Source: Loxodes magnus
Lineage: Eukaryota; Ciliophora; Karyorelictea; Loxodida; Loxodidae
Direction of reading: 5' to 3'
DNA: 64,000 bases
Assembly: GCA_946699065.1 (NCBI GenBank)
Contig: CAMPDV010000529.1
Location: 124,001 to 188,000, forward strand
The translations under genes and the position numbers were made by a program. Shown here one piece after another: positions 23,765-34,680 of the stretch (position 1 is its first letter; each line of letters opens with the position of its first letter). The notes under the pieces were generated by a model. It saw nothing but the letters and a program-made list of their open reading frames with translations. It was not told where the DNA came from and made no database searches.

Positions 23765-24532
23765 AGTTAAAGTTAAAAAGCTTTGTTAAAGCTCTAGTAG
23801 TCAGCCATCTGACCTATTCTATCAGTTTGTCTCCATTAGTTTGTCTTGAATTCTTGCTAGGCTTAGTTAGGTGGTGTAGCACTTAATTAGTGCATCATCC
23901 TTTAATATTCTGAATAGTTTTGATCTTGCATGTAGCTTTTCTAATTATTTCTCCAATGATTAAGATTTGATTAAAGCATTTTTTCTATAAATTTTTCTGC
24001 TTTATGTTGGATATATCTTAAATAGTTTTCTAAAAATATCTTATTTATTCTTTCTTTAAATTCGCTTAGTTAGTAGTAGTATTTTCATTGGTATTATTAT
24101 TGCACACGTAGCATTTTATTCTTCTTTTAAAATATTATTCCTGTAACACTTACTTAATTTAAGTTTACTAGTTATTTAAATAAACGTTTACTGTTTATTT
24201 TAATTTGAGGCTTCATTTTCTATTTCCATAGGATCTGATTAATTCTGTTAAAAAGAAAATGGCATTACCTGAATTTATTATTAAATTTAAAGAATTCTTT
24301 GTTCCAATTTGTTTTCTATTTCTTATGATGATTAACATTGTTTCTCAAGTAAAGACGTTATTAGTTTTTCTAATTTTTCTACTTTATCAGTGAGGTATCT
24401 ATTTTTAAACGTAAACTCTTTTAATGACTTAGATAATATTTCTATTTGAGTTTGTGTCGGAAGTTTTTTTAATTCTGGATTTCCAAGTGGTTAATGTTCG
24501 TCATATCAATCATATTTCTCACTTTCACTCAT
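23765..24532 (-). CDS. Retroelement ORF1-C, coiled-coil protein (copy 1)
   Basis: ATG 24532 on the - strand starts MSESEKYDWYDEHQPLGNPE; the DWYD Trp is TGA. A coiled coil follows (FTFKNRYLTDKVEKLEKLI, LLEKQ), then a Gln-rich middle. The C-terminus reads RYIQHKAEKFIEK, RMMHQLSATPPNQ and FKTNQWRQTDRIGQMADYQ. The 3' end has TTAACTTTAACTTTAAC repeats and an ATTATTATT tail (about 23745-23775), the sort of end seen on retroposons. Copies are at 44838 and 56293. The family is inferred to be ORF1p-like from the coiled coil, dispersal and tail. Small frame differences between copies make the exact C-terminus uncertain. Confidence 0.62.
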
Positions 24533-25309
24533 TGTAATTATTTCGCTTTTTTATTTTTAGAGAATTTTCCTGTTTAAATATTTTGTTCAAAGTTCTGTTA
24601 TTTCTTATAAGACATTTTATATATATTTTTTATTTTAAATAACTACATTTAAGTATCTTTAGAATTTTTTAAGAATCAAATTATTTTTTGCGATTTTTCC
24701 AACTTTTTAATCCATTTATTAAACTAAAATTAGACTAATAGATTTTTATTATTTATAGTATTGATTAAAATAAAAAAGATTTAGTTAAATGAAATAAAAG
24801 TAAAATAAAATAATAGAATTGTTGAAATAGATATTAGTTCAATGCTTAGAATTAAGCTGTTTATTAAGCTCTTATTTATTTTTAATAAATTTTATATTAA
24901 TTTATTTAAAGGAAAGTATTTTAATTTATTCTTATAAACTAATTAAAATTTAATATTTTTTAATTATTATATTTTATTAATACTTCTATATAATAATAAT
25001 AGAAATAACGAATTATACTGATACCATCTTCAATTAGGTTCATCACTGGGTAATTACTTAAAGTTATTTAAAATAATTTCCTTTACATAAAAACTTCGAA
25101 GTCTCCCTTAGTTTTATATTATTCTATAACAATTCTACTTGTTTTCTTTTTGCCTATCTTGATTTTAGGAATTTAACTGAAATGCGGATTATTTTCGAAT
25201 ATTTATTAATACTGTCGCATTTAGATTTCTCCAAGCATAGTAACAAATTTTTTCAATTCAGCATTTTAAATCTTTGAAAAATATCCTAAAAAACAAAAAT
25301 AGTTTACAA

Positions 25310-26429
25310 TTAATTAATTGTAAGCTTTAAAAATTTCTCTTTCGAGATAATGGAAACTTCTTTCCAGCTAGACAACTCAGAACACTCTCTTAATGCACTC
25401 AGCGCCGATATCCTGCTGCTTAATTAAATAAACTTCGGTCCTGGATTCCATAACATTGAGATGACTGACTTCAAGTTGTTAGCAAGAGTAGATAATCGGA
25501 AAGATTTTGTTCACTCGATGAGGTTGACTCTAACATGGGACTTCTCCACGAATAGGAACTTGCCCTTATCATAAGACTAGAAGGTTTGATCAAATAAAAA
25601 AAATAAAAGTTTATAGTTCTTAGGGAGAGCTTTACAAATATCTTCCATTTTCTCCTGCTCTCTCTTAAACTAAAGGATGTCGTAGGATTTCACTATTCCG
25701 CCATCCTTATCTCCTTCCTGAAATCTAATTGTCCTTCAGGTTTCTTCTCCCGTTATTATAGTCGTTAGCTTTTGATTTGTAAAATTTCTTTCTGTAAATT
25801 TATCCTGTCCTTGTTGATCAAAATCGAAATAATTCATCAAGGATTTTATTCCTATTATTTCTTTCTATTTCTGGTTTCTTTCAGCAATTTCTCCAGCAGT
25901 GGTTTCTTTTAACATATGTAGCACCGTATTTTTCTCAGATAGAATTTAATCTATTTTGTTTCTTATTATTAGAATTACGATTCGATTGCCATTGGGATAC
26001 TTGGTTACTAATCAAATTATTTTAGATTATTACTTGTTATTATTCTTATTTTTCTTAAAGTTACTTTATTTGATATTCAAATTTAGAAAAATAAAATTAG
26101 AATATTTGAGAGACTTCGTTAAATTATTTATCAATTTATTCCAATTTAATTACTATTTACGATTAGATTTTACTTAGTGATTCTTCTATAGAGGCGAATT
26201 ATAGATCTAATTATTCAATCAATTTTTCTAGCTTGTCTTCTAGTTTTTTTATCCTTTGTTTTTGTAATTTTAATTCGTATTAGATATTTAATACTCTTTA
26301 CTGTACCAATTATATGTAAGTTTCCTTCGATTATATTTTCTTAGATTTATTGCGGCTCTTATTCAGTTAGGTTAGATTATTATTCTTGTTTTTAAATGAG
26401 CCGAAAGAGGTCTATTTATTAGGTGCCAT
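25310..26429 (-). CDS. Retroelement ORF1-M, coiled-coil protein (copy 1)
   Basis: ATG 26429 starts MAPNKQTSFGSFKNKNNN. A coiled coil follows (LQKQRIKKLEDKLEKLIEQL, EYQIKQLQEKQEQQQVIIQ). A middle region contains SYDILQFKREQEKMEDICK (about 25620-25680). The C-terminal block reads QSYDKGKFLFVEKSHVRVN, IEWTKSFRLSTLANNLKSV, MLWNPGPKFIQLSSRISALS and SWKEVSIISKEKF (25590-25320), with TGA for the IEW Trp. The C-terminal block is markedly GC-richer than the flanks. The N-terminal and C-terminal parts are not all in one frame by my reading (shift near 25880). Copies: 46736 (near-identical), 14794 (diverged), and a 200-bp scrap at 48638. Likely an element RNA-binding protein; this is inferred. Confidence 0.6.
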
Positions 26430-26955
26430 TTTTCAATATAATATATTAAGCATCAGCTTGAGCCATCTTTTCAATTATCCTTTTTTTAATTACTAGTGCA
26501 TATTTTAATAAAATTATACATATCATATTAAAATTTTAATATTAATATTTTTAATTTTTCTATTATTTAATAAGACAAAAAAGATATGAAACTCGAAATA
26601 AATGAAATCCCTTCAATAAATCTATTAAAAATAATGCTATACTTCTTATTTCTAGATTAATTTGCTAAATAATAAATCTCCTTGTAGTTTAATTTGTGAA
26701 ACTATTTTTTTGCATCTATGTCTTTTGGAATTACTATATTTAGATATTTACTGTAATATTTTTGCCCTCAATTCTTGTACAACTTAAATTAATTTCTTAT
26801 AAAATTTAGTTTTTGCTTTATAAATCTGTTTGAAAGAAAGATTTTCTTTTTAAACTATATCTTCACCTTATCATTGTTTATCTTATAAAATAGTTGCTTT
26901 TGAGAATTAAGTTTTATGTTCAAATAATCTAGCAATTTTTTGGTTTATATATGAC

Positions 26956-26970
26956 ATAACGAATACTTAA
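26956..26970. repeat. Left target-site duplication ATAACGAATACTTAA
   Basis: A 15-bp sequence repeated exactly at 27799-27813, flanking the inserted element 26971-27798. It is present once at the empty site in segmental copy 2 (about 47266-47280). Confidence 0.93.
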
Positions 26971-27798
26971 TAATAATAATAGTAAACTAAAAGTAATTAA
27001 AGTTTAGCATTCCCTGGATTTTCAACTAGGTTTTTGCTACCATTTTTTTAGCGTGGATGGATACCACGCCATTTTTTTATGTGGATGGAACCACAGAGGA
27101 TCTTCTGTCTTTTATGTGAATAGTTTTCTCTTGTAAATCCCTGTTTAGGTTATTCAGAGTCTGCTGAGTATGCTTAACGTTTTTTATTGTTCTTTTATCT
27201 AAATTTATCTTCACTAATCGCAATTTTGTAATAAATGTCACTTTGATTTGCAATAATAGCATTGTTTGCCTTGTTTTTTCTTGAATCTCTTCAGAAATAC
27301 TTTTTTTTCAAGTTAATCGATTCTTTTGATTAAATCTATATTAATCTTTTAGTCATTCTATTTTTCTTAAACGTTTGCTTATGTAGAAACATTTTCGATA
27401 ATCATATTTTGTTCTTGCTTAAAATTTGATTGAGATTATTCATATAGTTACTATTCCGTGACTAGATTATTCTAAATCAATTATCGTCTAATTATTAGAA
27501 GCTCGTTATTTTAATCTTCGATAGTATTCATTAGTTCTTTTATTTTTTCCCCTTGGTTGTAAATTGTTTCCTAATAATTTTGTATTATTGTTTTCATTTG
27601 GTCAAGCTATATTTATATTTCGGATTATTTTTATACCTTTACTGGATTCGATTCTATTGTTCCGATTATGATTTTTCCTTCAGAGGAGGAACTTGATTTA
27701 TCTTCTTCTTGTTGTTGTCTCTGCATTTGTTTCGCAGCTTTCCTTTTTGCGTTCTTAATTTGGCTTTTGGAAAGGCGAATAGATTATTCCATTTTTTT
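26971..27798 (-). mobile_element. 828-bp ORF1-only non-LTR element with perfect 15-bp TSD
   Basis: The element starts (5' end, - strand) at AAAAAAATGG next to the right TSD and ends in a (TTA)n tail next to the left TSD. It contains one gag-like ORF (ATG 27792). Its 3' UTR carries two successive hairpins: TGTGG/CCACA (27080-27095) and GCGTGG/CCACGC (27051-27069), each followed on the - strand by a TAAAAAAATGG-like sequence. It has no endonuclease or RT, so mobilisation in trans by a LINE is inferred. The empty site in copy 2 proves insertion after the segmental duplication, or precise loss from copy 2, which is much less likely. Confidence 0.92.
27154..27792 (-). CDS. gag-like ORF1 protein with CCHC zinc knuckle, about 212 aa
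   Basis: ATG 27792 starts MEQSIRLSKSQIKNAKRKAA, a basic N-terminus followed by a QQQEEDKSSSSE patch. A coiled coil follows (about residues 45-150; QGEKIKELMNTIEDQNNELL). A canonical knuckle comes next, CYYCKSKWHLLQNC (C-x2-C-x4-H-x4-C, about 27261-27220). The knuckle Trp is encoded by TGA. The whole reading is one frame. I place the stop at TGA 27156-27154, but an earlier TGA after the knuckle is possible. This is the usual layout of LINE ORF1/gag-type nucleic-acid chaperones: coiled-coil trimerisation plus knuckle RNA binding (known of the families, inferred here). Confidence 0.82.
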
Positions 27799-27813
27799 AT
27801 AACGAATACTTAA
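27799..27813. repeat. Right target-site duplication ATAACGAATACTTAA
   Basis: Exact 15-bp match to 26956-26970 on the 5' side of the inserted ORF1 element. Confidence 0.93.
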
Positions 27814-28013
27814 ATAACAATCTTTATAATATGAATAAAATAGATTAATGAGTAATAAATAATGACTATTTCTAATTAGAAAATGAATATGAAAGTATTT
27901 TAATTTAATTTCTTGATAAGATCTTTTAGACATAAATAAAGGCTTATTATTTTTAAAATCTATATTAAACAAAATATTTTAAATATTATTAAGTTTATGA
28001 ATTTTAGTATCTT

Positions 28014-29636
28014 AAATTAATAAATACTATATTACTGTGTAGTTATTAAAGGAATCCTTAAATTAAAAATTATAATTTAAGTGCCTAATAATTTCAATAG
28101 AATAAAAATAGCTCATTATTAAGATTATTTATGAAGTTGCGTATTATTCGATTTATGGTCTTAGAAAAAACATTGTATTTTATAATGTTATATATTATTT
28201 ATTTTTATATTAAAATATTTTAAATTTTGTATAGATATAATAGTAATAGTTTTTAACTTACACTTAGTATATTTAATAAATAAAAAAGCTTTTGTTTTAA
28301 TGTCTTAGACATAATGAATATTATATTAATTTGCTAATTAATTTCATTTTGCTAATATGCATTATTATTAAAATAAAATCATTTTTATTATTATTTAATA
28401 TAAAGATACTTAAGTTAAAATTTGTATTGCTTATATTCCAAATATTTAAATATTATGTACCAAATGTTTGTTATATGATAAACAATAATTTTTTATTCTT
28501 AAAACTTTATATTTTAAGAATATTTTAGTAAAAATTAAATAATTAAGCAATTTAATCTTATATTCACTTATTATTTATGCCTATAAATAAATTATTTATT
28601 CTTTTATCAAAAGCATGCTCTTTTAATTGGCTTAATCACTAATATTTTTAATATTTATCAATCGTTTTATTAAATTTAATTTTTACTAAAGAAATAAAAT
28701 GACTCGAAAAATTAAATTAATAATTTTTAAGTTAAATATGTTTAAAAAATTTATTTTAGTTATTTGATAAATAAGGATTATATTATAAACAATTAGTTGC
28801 TCTTTCTGTTTGTGATTCTTTTATTTGATATTTATCATCAATTTCTTATTTTATTTTTCTACCAACTATTTTTAATTTATTACTTAATTAAAATTTAATA
28901 ATCAAATTATTTTATACTTGTTCACTAAAGGAGGATAACTGAATATACTAAAAAATCAAATTTTACTTTTAAGTATAAGGGAGAACTATATAAATGATTT
29001 TTACTAAATTCCCATATTATGATTATATTTGGCTTATTAACTTATTATAATTCTATATTATACCTACATTCTTTTAGATTTATACTTGCTTTATTTACAT
29101 TTATTTACATTTATAGTTTATTTTTTGAAAGATTCGAATATATTCAAACTTTTATTTTTTTCCTTTTATAGATATTAAAAAAATTAAATTTATTTTATCT
29201 AAAAATCTTTGGTAGTATAAATCGCTGAGCAAAAGATGGCCTAAGTAACTTTTTAAATTTTATTAATAATGATTATAATGTTATCTGAATTAAAAAAAAA
29301 TAAAAAATTGGTTCGAAATAAAATTTATTCCATTTATACTTATATTTAAAAAATAAATAAAAAAGTAAAAAATTCCATCATTATTCACTAAATACTACAA
29401 AGACATAATCTAAATTAATTAACATTAAAATCTTAATATCCTTTTATAAATAATACCGAACAATGATAAGACTTTTAAAATAACTAAGAAATATAAGCAT
29501 GTAATATATATACCTTAAATAAAAAATAAAAAGAACTTTTAAACTATATAAAAATATAATATAATATAAAATATATTGATTTATCTATTTTTAATAATTA
29601 AAAATTAATTCGTCAAATTTAATTAGTCTTAAATAA
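28014..29636. other. Very AT-rich intergenic region
   Basis: No gene, RNA or repeat recognised. Long A/T runs and short inverted repeats only. TATA-like and poly(T) tracts are everywhere, so no regulatory site can be singled out. Confidence 0.6.
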
Positions 29637-30280
29637 ATTTATTCCTCAACTCTTAACTCGCAATCCTCCACTTCTTCACAATATTGTCATCAGCTCCAGA
29701 TATTAACCATTTATTATCACTACTCAATGCTATAGATTCAATTGATTATGTATGCCCTTAAAGAGTCTATATAAACACACCCGCATTAAAATTCCATATC
29801 TTGATTAAGTGGTCATAAGAGCCAGAAAATATAGCACTTGGATCAGAATTTAGCTGAACACTTGATACATTCTTCGTGTGACCTTGAAGATTACGAACTA
29901 GCTAACCAGTAGAGAAGTCTCATATCTTAATTGATTTATCAGAAGAACTCGATATTATATACTTATTGTCCAAAGTGAAAATTACCGATAAAACATAACT
30001 TGAATGACCAGCCAAATTTTTATGGAGTATACCAGTCTGAAAATTTCAGATATTGATCGTTGTATCTTCAGATGCTGATATGATTCATTTCTAGTCAGAG
30101 GAGATACTACCGATCAAATGATAGAAGTGTGTACCTTCAAAGTTCTTAGGAGGGTATCAGTCTGGAAATTCCAGATCTTTATAGAATTTTCAGGGTATCC
30201 TGAACTAGATGCAATTCAATTCAGGTCATTTGATATGGCTACCGAGTATACATATGAGGAGTGAACAGTGATGACTTAGT
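29637..30280 (-). pseudogene. WD40-repeat gene fragment, one frame break
   Basis: On the - strand at least four WD40 repeats are clear: VYSVAISNDLNWIASSSG with NSIKIWNFQTD, KWIISASEDTTINIWNFQTG, YIISSSSDKSIKIWDFSTG, IFSGSYDHLIKIWNFNAG, and a last blade WLISGADDNIVKKWRI. Several of the blade-ending Trp residues are TGA. The first repeat is one base out of frame with the rest (break near 30105). Upstream of 30280 no further blades are seen, so the propeller is incomplete (a full one has seven). A GT...AG tract of 20 bases (about 30285-30304) directly precedes the first blade and could be a tiny intron. Likely a truncated gene copy; partner unknown. Confidence 0.8.
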
Positions 30281-30619
30281 CTAAAAATATTAAAAAATAC
30301 CTTAACTTTTATCGTAGTTGATCTTATTAACAAGTCTTTAGAAGCATAAATTTGGTAAGATTTCAATTTAAATAGAAGAAATTATATTCTTCCAAGGGAA
30401 CTGTTTCGTTATCTTAAGAATTTTCGCAAAAAAAATGCATTTAGCAAATTGTATTTTTTCCCCATTTTCATATTTATAGCTTACAATAAAATTGCTTAAT
30501 TAAATTAACTAATCTAAATAATTTTTTTGGCTTAATTCAAGCAAAATTAAATAATTAAATAATTGATTTATTAAGTATACTTCAAATTACTCTATTTTAT
30601 TACTAATATCTCATTAACA

Positions 30620-31724
30620 TTTTTTATTTATAAAGGTCCCTCTTAAAATAATTAGCTAAAATCATTTATTACTTATATTTTATGCTTATTTAAGAGAAAT
30701 TGGTTATAGAATTTTAATATAATAAATTGTAGAAAGTAAATATTTAAACTAACTAGAAATGAAATGTTTACATTATCACTAATTTTAGTTTAAGATTTTT
30801 AAATTGTAACCTTTTATTTTATTTTTCAAATAAGTTTAATATGTTTAATTATGTCTATTAAAGTATTTCAAATAAGAATTTATAAATTTATAGTGGAATT
30901 GTTAATTTTTATCTAAATAGAGATGAAAATAAATATTGTGTAATTATAAAAGTAAACAATTAAGCAAACTAAATAATTTATTCATATTATATCGTCATAA
31001 CTAGGGTTTTATTTATTTAAAAGTAAGAAAAAATTACCTTATTATATTTCAACCTAGTATTAATTAAGTAAAAAACATATGCTCTTTCTGAAAAAATTTG
31101 AATTAAACTCGCTACGAAGCTAATTTTAATTGAATTAGAAAAGTTTCCTTTAAAATCGTAGAAACCTGCTTTCTTCAACCAGTAATAAACTCATAAGCCT
31201 TTTATTATAATATTTCTAATACTTAAATCAGATTAATAAACTGTCAAGATGTTTAAACTATATTTCCATAAACTTAAATTTAAGAATTAAATTTAATACA
31301 TTTAGCATGAAATTTTAGTCATAAAAACTTCAACTGCATCAAAAAATGAATGAATATCTTTAATTTCACATTAATTAAATATATACTTGATTCCTTACTT
31401 TCACAATATTATTGTAGATCATTTTCGAAATCAGAGTTAGAAAAAAGTAAATATATATTATGTTTCTTCCTGTATAGGAAGCTACTCATAAATCCTAGAA
31501 GATTTAAACATTTTTTATAGTTCCAATATTATATTGCATCTTTTTCCTTTACTTATAAAATCTCCTGATTCTTCGAAAACAGATATTTTAGGTTTAGTTT
31601 TTTGAAGATAAGCTATATAATAATAACATTTAAAAAAAGAACAAGCTGGATTTATAGGATTATTATGCATTTAAACAGCAGCTTCTCCAGACTCAGGTTT
31701 TGAAAGTTAAACATCTTTACATAA
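30620..31724 (-). CDS. Hypothetical protein region, weak
   Basis: One - strand frame reads protein-like from about 31724 (CKDVQLSKPESGEAAVQMHN, NPACSFFKCYYYIAYLQK, FEESGDFISKGKRCNIILEL) and stays plausible with TGA as Trp (SLWKYSL, GLWVYYWLKKAGFYDFKG). No family recognised and no clear start. The first 300 bases are more convincing than the rest. Because every frame is open in this code, I rate it low. Confidence 0.3.
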
Positions 31725-32139
31725 TTAAATTTATCTACTTTTATTTAGAATTAAAGTATTAAATTTTTACTCTTTTCTGCTTTTTAACTTTTAGAGTTAT
31801 TAATTTAAATTTATTTCTCTTAATTTTAAATTTATAAAGATATTAGATTAGTTATAATTAATAATTAATACATTTTATTAAATCAATTTTCTGTATTTAT
31901 TATCCACAATCAACTATGGGTACGCTTTTCTAAAATAATTGAAAAGAAGGATATCAGTACTTTAACGACTTAAAAACATGACTACATATTATAATATTCA
32001 ATTGGATAACTCAGAACATAATTGCAATTTAAAATCATTTGTTATTCATATAAAAATGTAAATTTAGCATAAATTTTATACAACTGCAACCTAAAGATTT
32101 AATAGAATGCCTACTGCTAAAATATATACTCAATAATTT

Positions 32140-32665
32140 CAAAATCTATATAAATTTCTAGAAATTAACTAAATTAATCTGAACAAATCATATATAATAG
32201 AAATTATAAGTATATACAAGCTCAGAACCCAATCATTCAATTTCCTAAAATATTTTTAAAACCGTCGATACTCAATTGATAACCCTTTCTATATCTGTGG
32301 AGATTACGACACCTTTAAGCATATAATGGAATGTAACTACTATTCAGACATAAGGGAATGATTATAGTAAAAGATTGGGAATTTCGAAGTAAAACGTTTT
32401 ATTTCTAATGATTAAGTTTATGTAAATATATTTCCTAACCATCAAGCAGTAGAGTTAGATTTACAAATCAAAAATTTTCACCGATTGTTATTTGATCGAA
32501 GAATGGAGCTATTAAATAGAAAAGAAGGAATCATCAGAAAAGTATAGATAAGAAATGCTGATGAAGAGGAAGTGATGTGATAAAACTTTTAAATTTAAAA
32601 GTTTTTAATTGGAAGAAGAAATTTTTACAATTAATGATGTCCAAAATTCTTTTTAGTTTGAATAT
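32140..32665 (+). mobile_element. 5'-truncated LINE A-related 3' fragment
   Basis: The + strand matches the last part of LINE A ORF2 at protein level: IISIYKLRTQSFNF-type segment, NPFYICGDYDTFKHIMEC (the C-terminal Cys/His motif), REWL, and a QIKNFHRLLF-type block. It then runs into the LINE tail (CAATTAATGATGTCCAAAAT, about 32625-32645). It is more diverged than the 54.4 kb copy, so it represents an older or different subfamily. 5' truncation at the RT is typical of incomplete target-primed reverse transcription. Confidence 0.8.
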
Positions 32666-32846
32666 TAGTATAATTCACACTTTGTCTTATATGTAAAATT
32701 TGATTTGTTAGTATATTCATTTCTTCTCCTATCTTCTTCCTGTCTTGCATTTAATATAAACATAATTTGGTAATAAACATATCTTTAAACTAAAATTAAG
32801 CAGATAATATAAAATAGTCGGAGAATCTTGTAGGTAATCTGGAACA

Positions 32847-33317
32847 ATGAATAACTGTATTGAGAGTAATCTTGTATTTTATGCCATCACGAATAAGAAT
32901 GGACAAGCTCAAAAGAGATATGCCTAACTTGCCCGAGAGCTCTCGCTAAAATTCGAAGGTTTGACTGACATGTTTGAATTTAAATTTGGAGTTTATTTTT
33001 AAAAGAATGTGTATTTGCAACAAAATATTAAAATAATATTTGAATAAGAAGATTCCCAATATAGAGAAGCTTATGCATTTCATTTGATAATGTACTAAGA
33101 CAAAAAGAATAATGAGAACATTTAAATTAAAATAAGTGGTTAACTTGTGACAAAGCTATTAACATTAAAATGCAAGAAGTTGCAGTCCAAAAACTCTTTT
33201 AGTTTAAAATTAAATTAATTAATAATGTTATAGTTAGTCTAATACACATTTGATTAATTATTTAGATCTTATATGGGAAAATTATAACTTTATATAAGAT
33301 TATTAATTTACAAATGA
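32847..33317 (+). CDS. Hypothetical protein, 156 aa
   Basis: ATG 32847 to TGA 33315-33317 is a single frame of 157 codons. It starts MNNCIESNLVFYAITNKNGQ, continues with KRYAQLARELSLKFEGLTD, FEFKFGVYFQKNVYLQQN and EAYAFHLIMYQDKKNNEN, and ends basic. The alternating hydrophobic pattern suggests a small mixed alpha/beta domain. I do not recognise the family. Bases 33185-33204 are identical to the conserved tail of the retroposon modules at 36230 and 62170, so the 3' third of this ORF may be retroelement-derived and the native C-terminus lost. Confidence 0.55.
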
Positions 33318-33756
33318 TATTGAGCTTAAATATATATTGAATAATAATAGGCTTTATTTTAGTTTAATTAAAGTTATAATCAGAATAACTTAATAACTAA
33401 TTAATAAAACTAAATAGTGGAAACTAAAGATTGCAAATATGCTAAAAATTTATTAGTGTTTCGATAATTTCGATGAATTGTGAATATTACTAATAAATTA
33501 AGTAAATCTTTTTTAATAAAATTTGATGTCTTAAAAATAAAGTTATTAATAGCAAAAAATAAGACAATATTACAAAAATAAAATTTTAATTTATTTTTAT
33601 ATTTAAAATAGCTGTTGTTGTTAAACTTAAGAATTAAGATTTAAGATTCTTAAGTATCTCTTATTTTATTAATAAACCAAAAAACATTTTAGTTTATATT
33701 AAACTAGTGAGATAATTTTTATACTTATATGTAAAGGATTTATTATATAATTAAAA

Positions 33757-34680
33757 AAAGGAAAATATAATCAAGAAAGGCCTTTGATCCATCTTCTAAT
33801 AGTAGAGAGAAAGCTAGAAACATCAATTCTATAGCACAAATCTTCTTAAAGCAACCTATGAAATATTAACAAGCAAAAATCTCGACTGAATATCTTCCAA
33901 AGAAGCAGAAAATTGGTTAATTCATGACCTAAATCATCAAATTTTGTCTCTATTAGACCTTGGTGACTTAAACAAGAGTAAAATCCTTGGAGTATCTTAG
34001 GAAGAAATGGCTAAAATAATTTAGCCTTTATCGAAAAAATTTAGGATCTGGAAAAATAAATAAATGCTCTTGCTGGGACCATGAAAAATAAACGTAATAA
34101 AAAAGGATCTCATACTGCACGAGGACGATAATAAAATCCACAAAATGGACAGATAAGCGGAAACAGGAATAATACTATAGATAGACAGATTTTCCACAAA
34201 TTTAATGATAATTGAAGAACAGTAAGACGAGAATTTTGCCTATACGAAAATTAAATTATCCATTTAGAAAATTAAGAAAAAAAGTCTAAAAAATCGAATA
34301 GAAAAGCATAATAAGTTAGACTATTCAAAGCGATGATATATTAATAGAAATCAAACAGTCAACAATCAAAATCTAAACAAATTTAAACCATAAAAAGATT
34401 AAGAATGTAAAATTTGCAATACGATAGGAATCTATTGAGAAAATTGAAGGAAAGAGAAAAAAATAGAGAAAAAACTAAAAGATAAGTATTGAAATATAAT
34501 GATCTCCATTTATTAAATATCGTTCGGGAACATATATAAGAAGAAGTAAAGAAATTCTAATTTGTTCAATCAATCCTTAAAATATGAAGCCTAGAGTAGA
34601 TAGAGCAACAAAGGAACAAATATTGAGCTAGGAACGAAGTGAAAAATATTTATATTATAAAGGATTTATTTTAAAAATAT
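33757..34680 (+). CDS. Hypothetical protein, possibly ORF1-related
   Basis: From about 33757 one + strand frame reads KKENIIKKGLWSIFQQQRES, LLKATYEILTSKNLDWISSK, EAENWLIHDLNHQILSLLD, SKILGVSQEEMAKIIQPLSK, GPWKINVIKKDLILHEDDN and ETGIILQIDRFSTNLMIIEE, with TGA as Trp. Near 34410-34440 the best frame changes (KLKEREKNREKTKRQVLKY, VREHIQEEVKKFQFVQSI, KYWARNEVKNIYII). The length (about 300 aa), helical basic end and weak resemblance of its start to the G-x-K-x-G-F start of the ORF1 genes suggest a retroelement ORF1, but I cannot confirm it. No neighbour gives context. Confidence 0.5.

Larger units (their letters stand above)
16985..28013. repeat. Segmental duplication, copy 1 (direct repeat of 37797-47487)
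   Basis: Gene order and sequence are shared with 37797-47487 in the same orientation: LINE B fragment, RING-kelch gene, small hypothetical gene, ORF1-C, ORF1-M and flank. From about 19620 to 26970 the copies are nearly identical. From 16985 to 19620 they differ much more. Copy 1 has two extra blocks, 17746-18283 and 26971-27813, both retroelement insertions. Homology ends near 28013/47487. Confidence 0.93.

Noticed and set aside
25956-26177. + strand frame (MFLIIRITIRLPLGYLV), repeated at 46263
   Set aside because: It is antisense to the Gln/Lys-rich coiled coil of ORF1-M, which explains the apparent hydrophobic membrane-like sequence.
27077-27262. A 61-codon - strand frame reading MLLLQIKVTFITKL
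   Set aside because: It overlaps the CCHC knuckle of the ORF1 gene in another frame. The knuckle frame has the family match, so this one is a shadow.
30285-30304. GT...AG tract of 20 bases before the first WD40 blade, possible tiny intron
   Set aside because: In such AT-rich DNA short GT...AG tracts are common by chance, and no upstream exon is recognisable. Mentioned only as a possibility in the WD40 entry.
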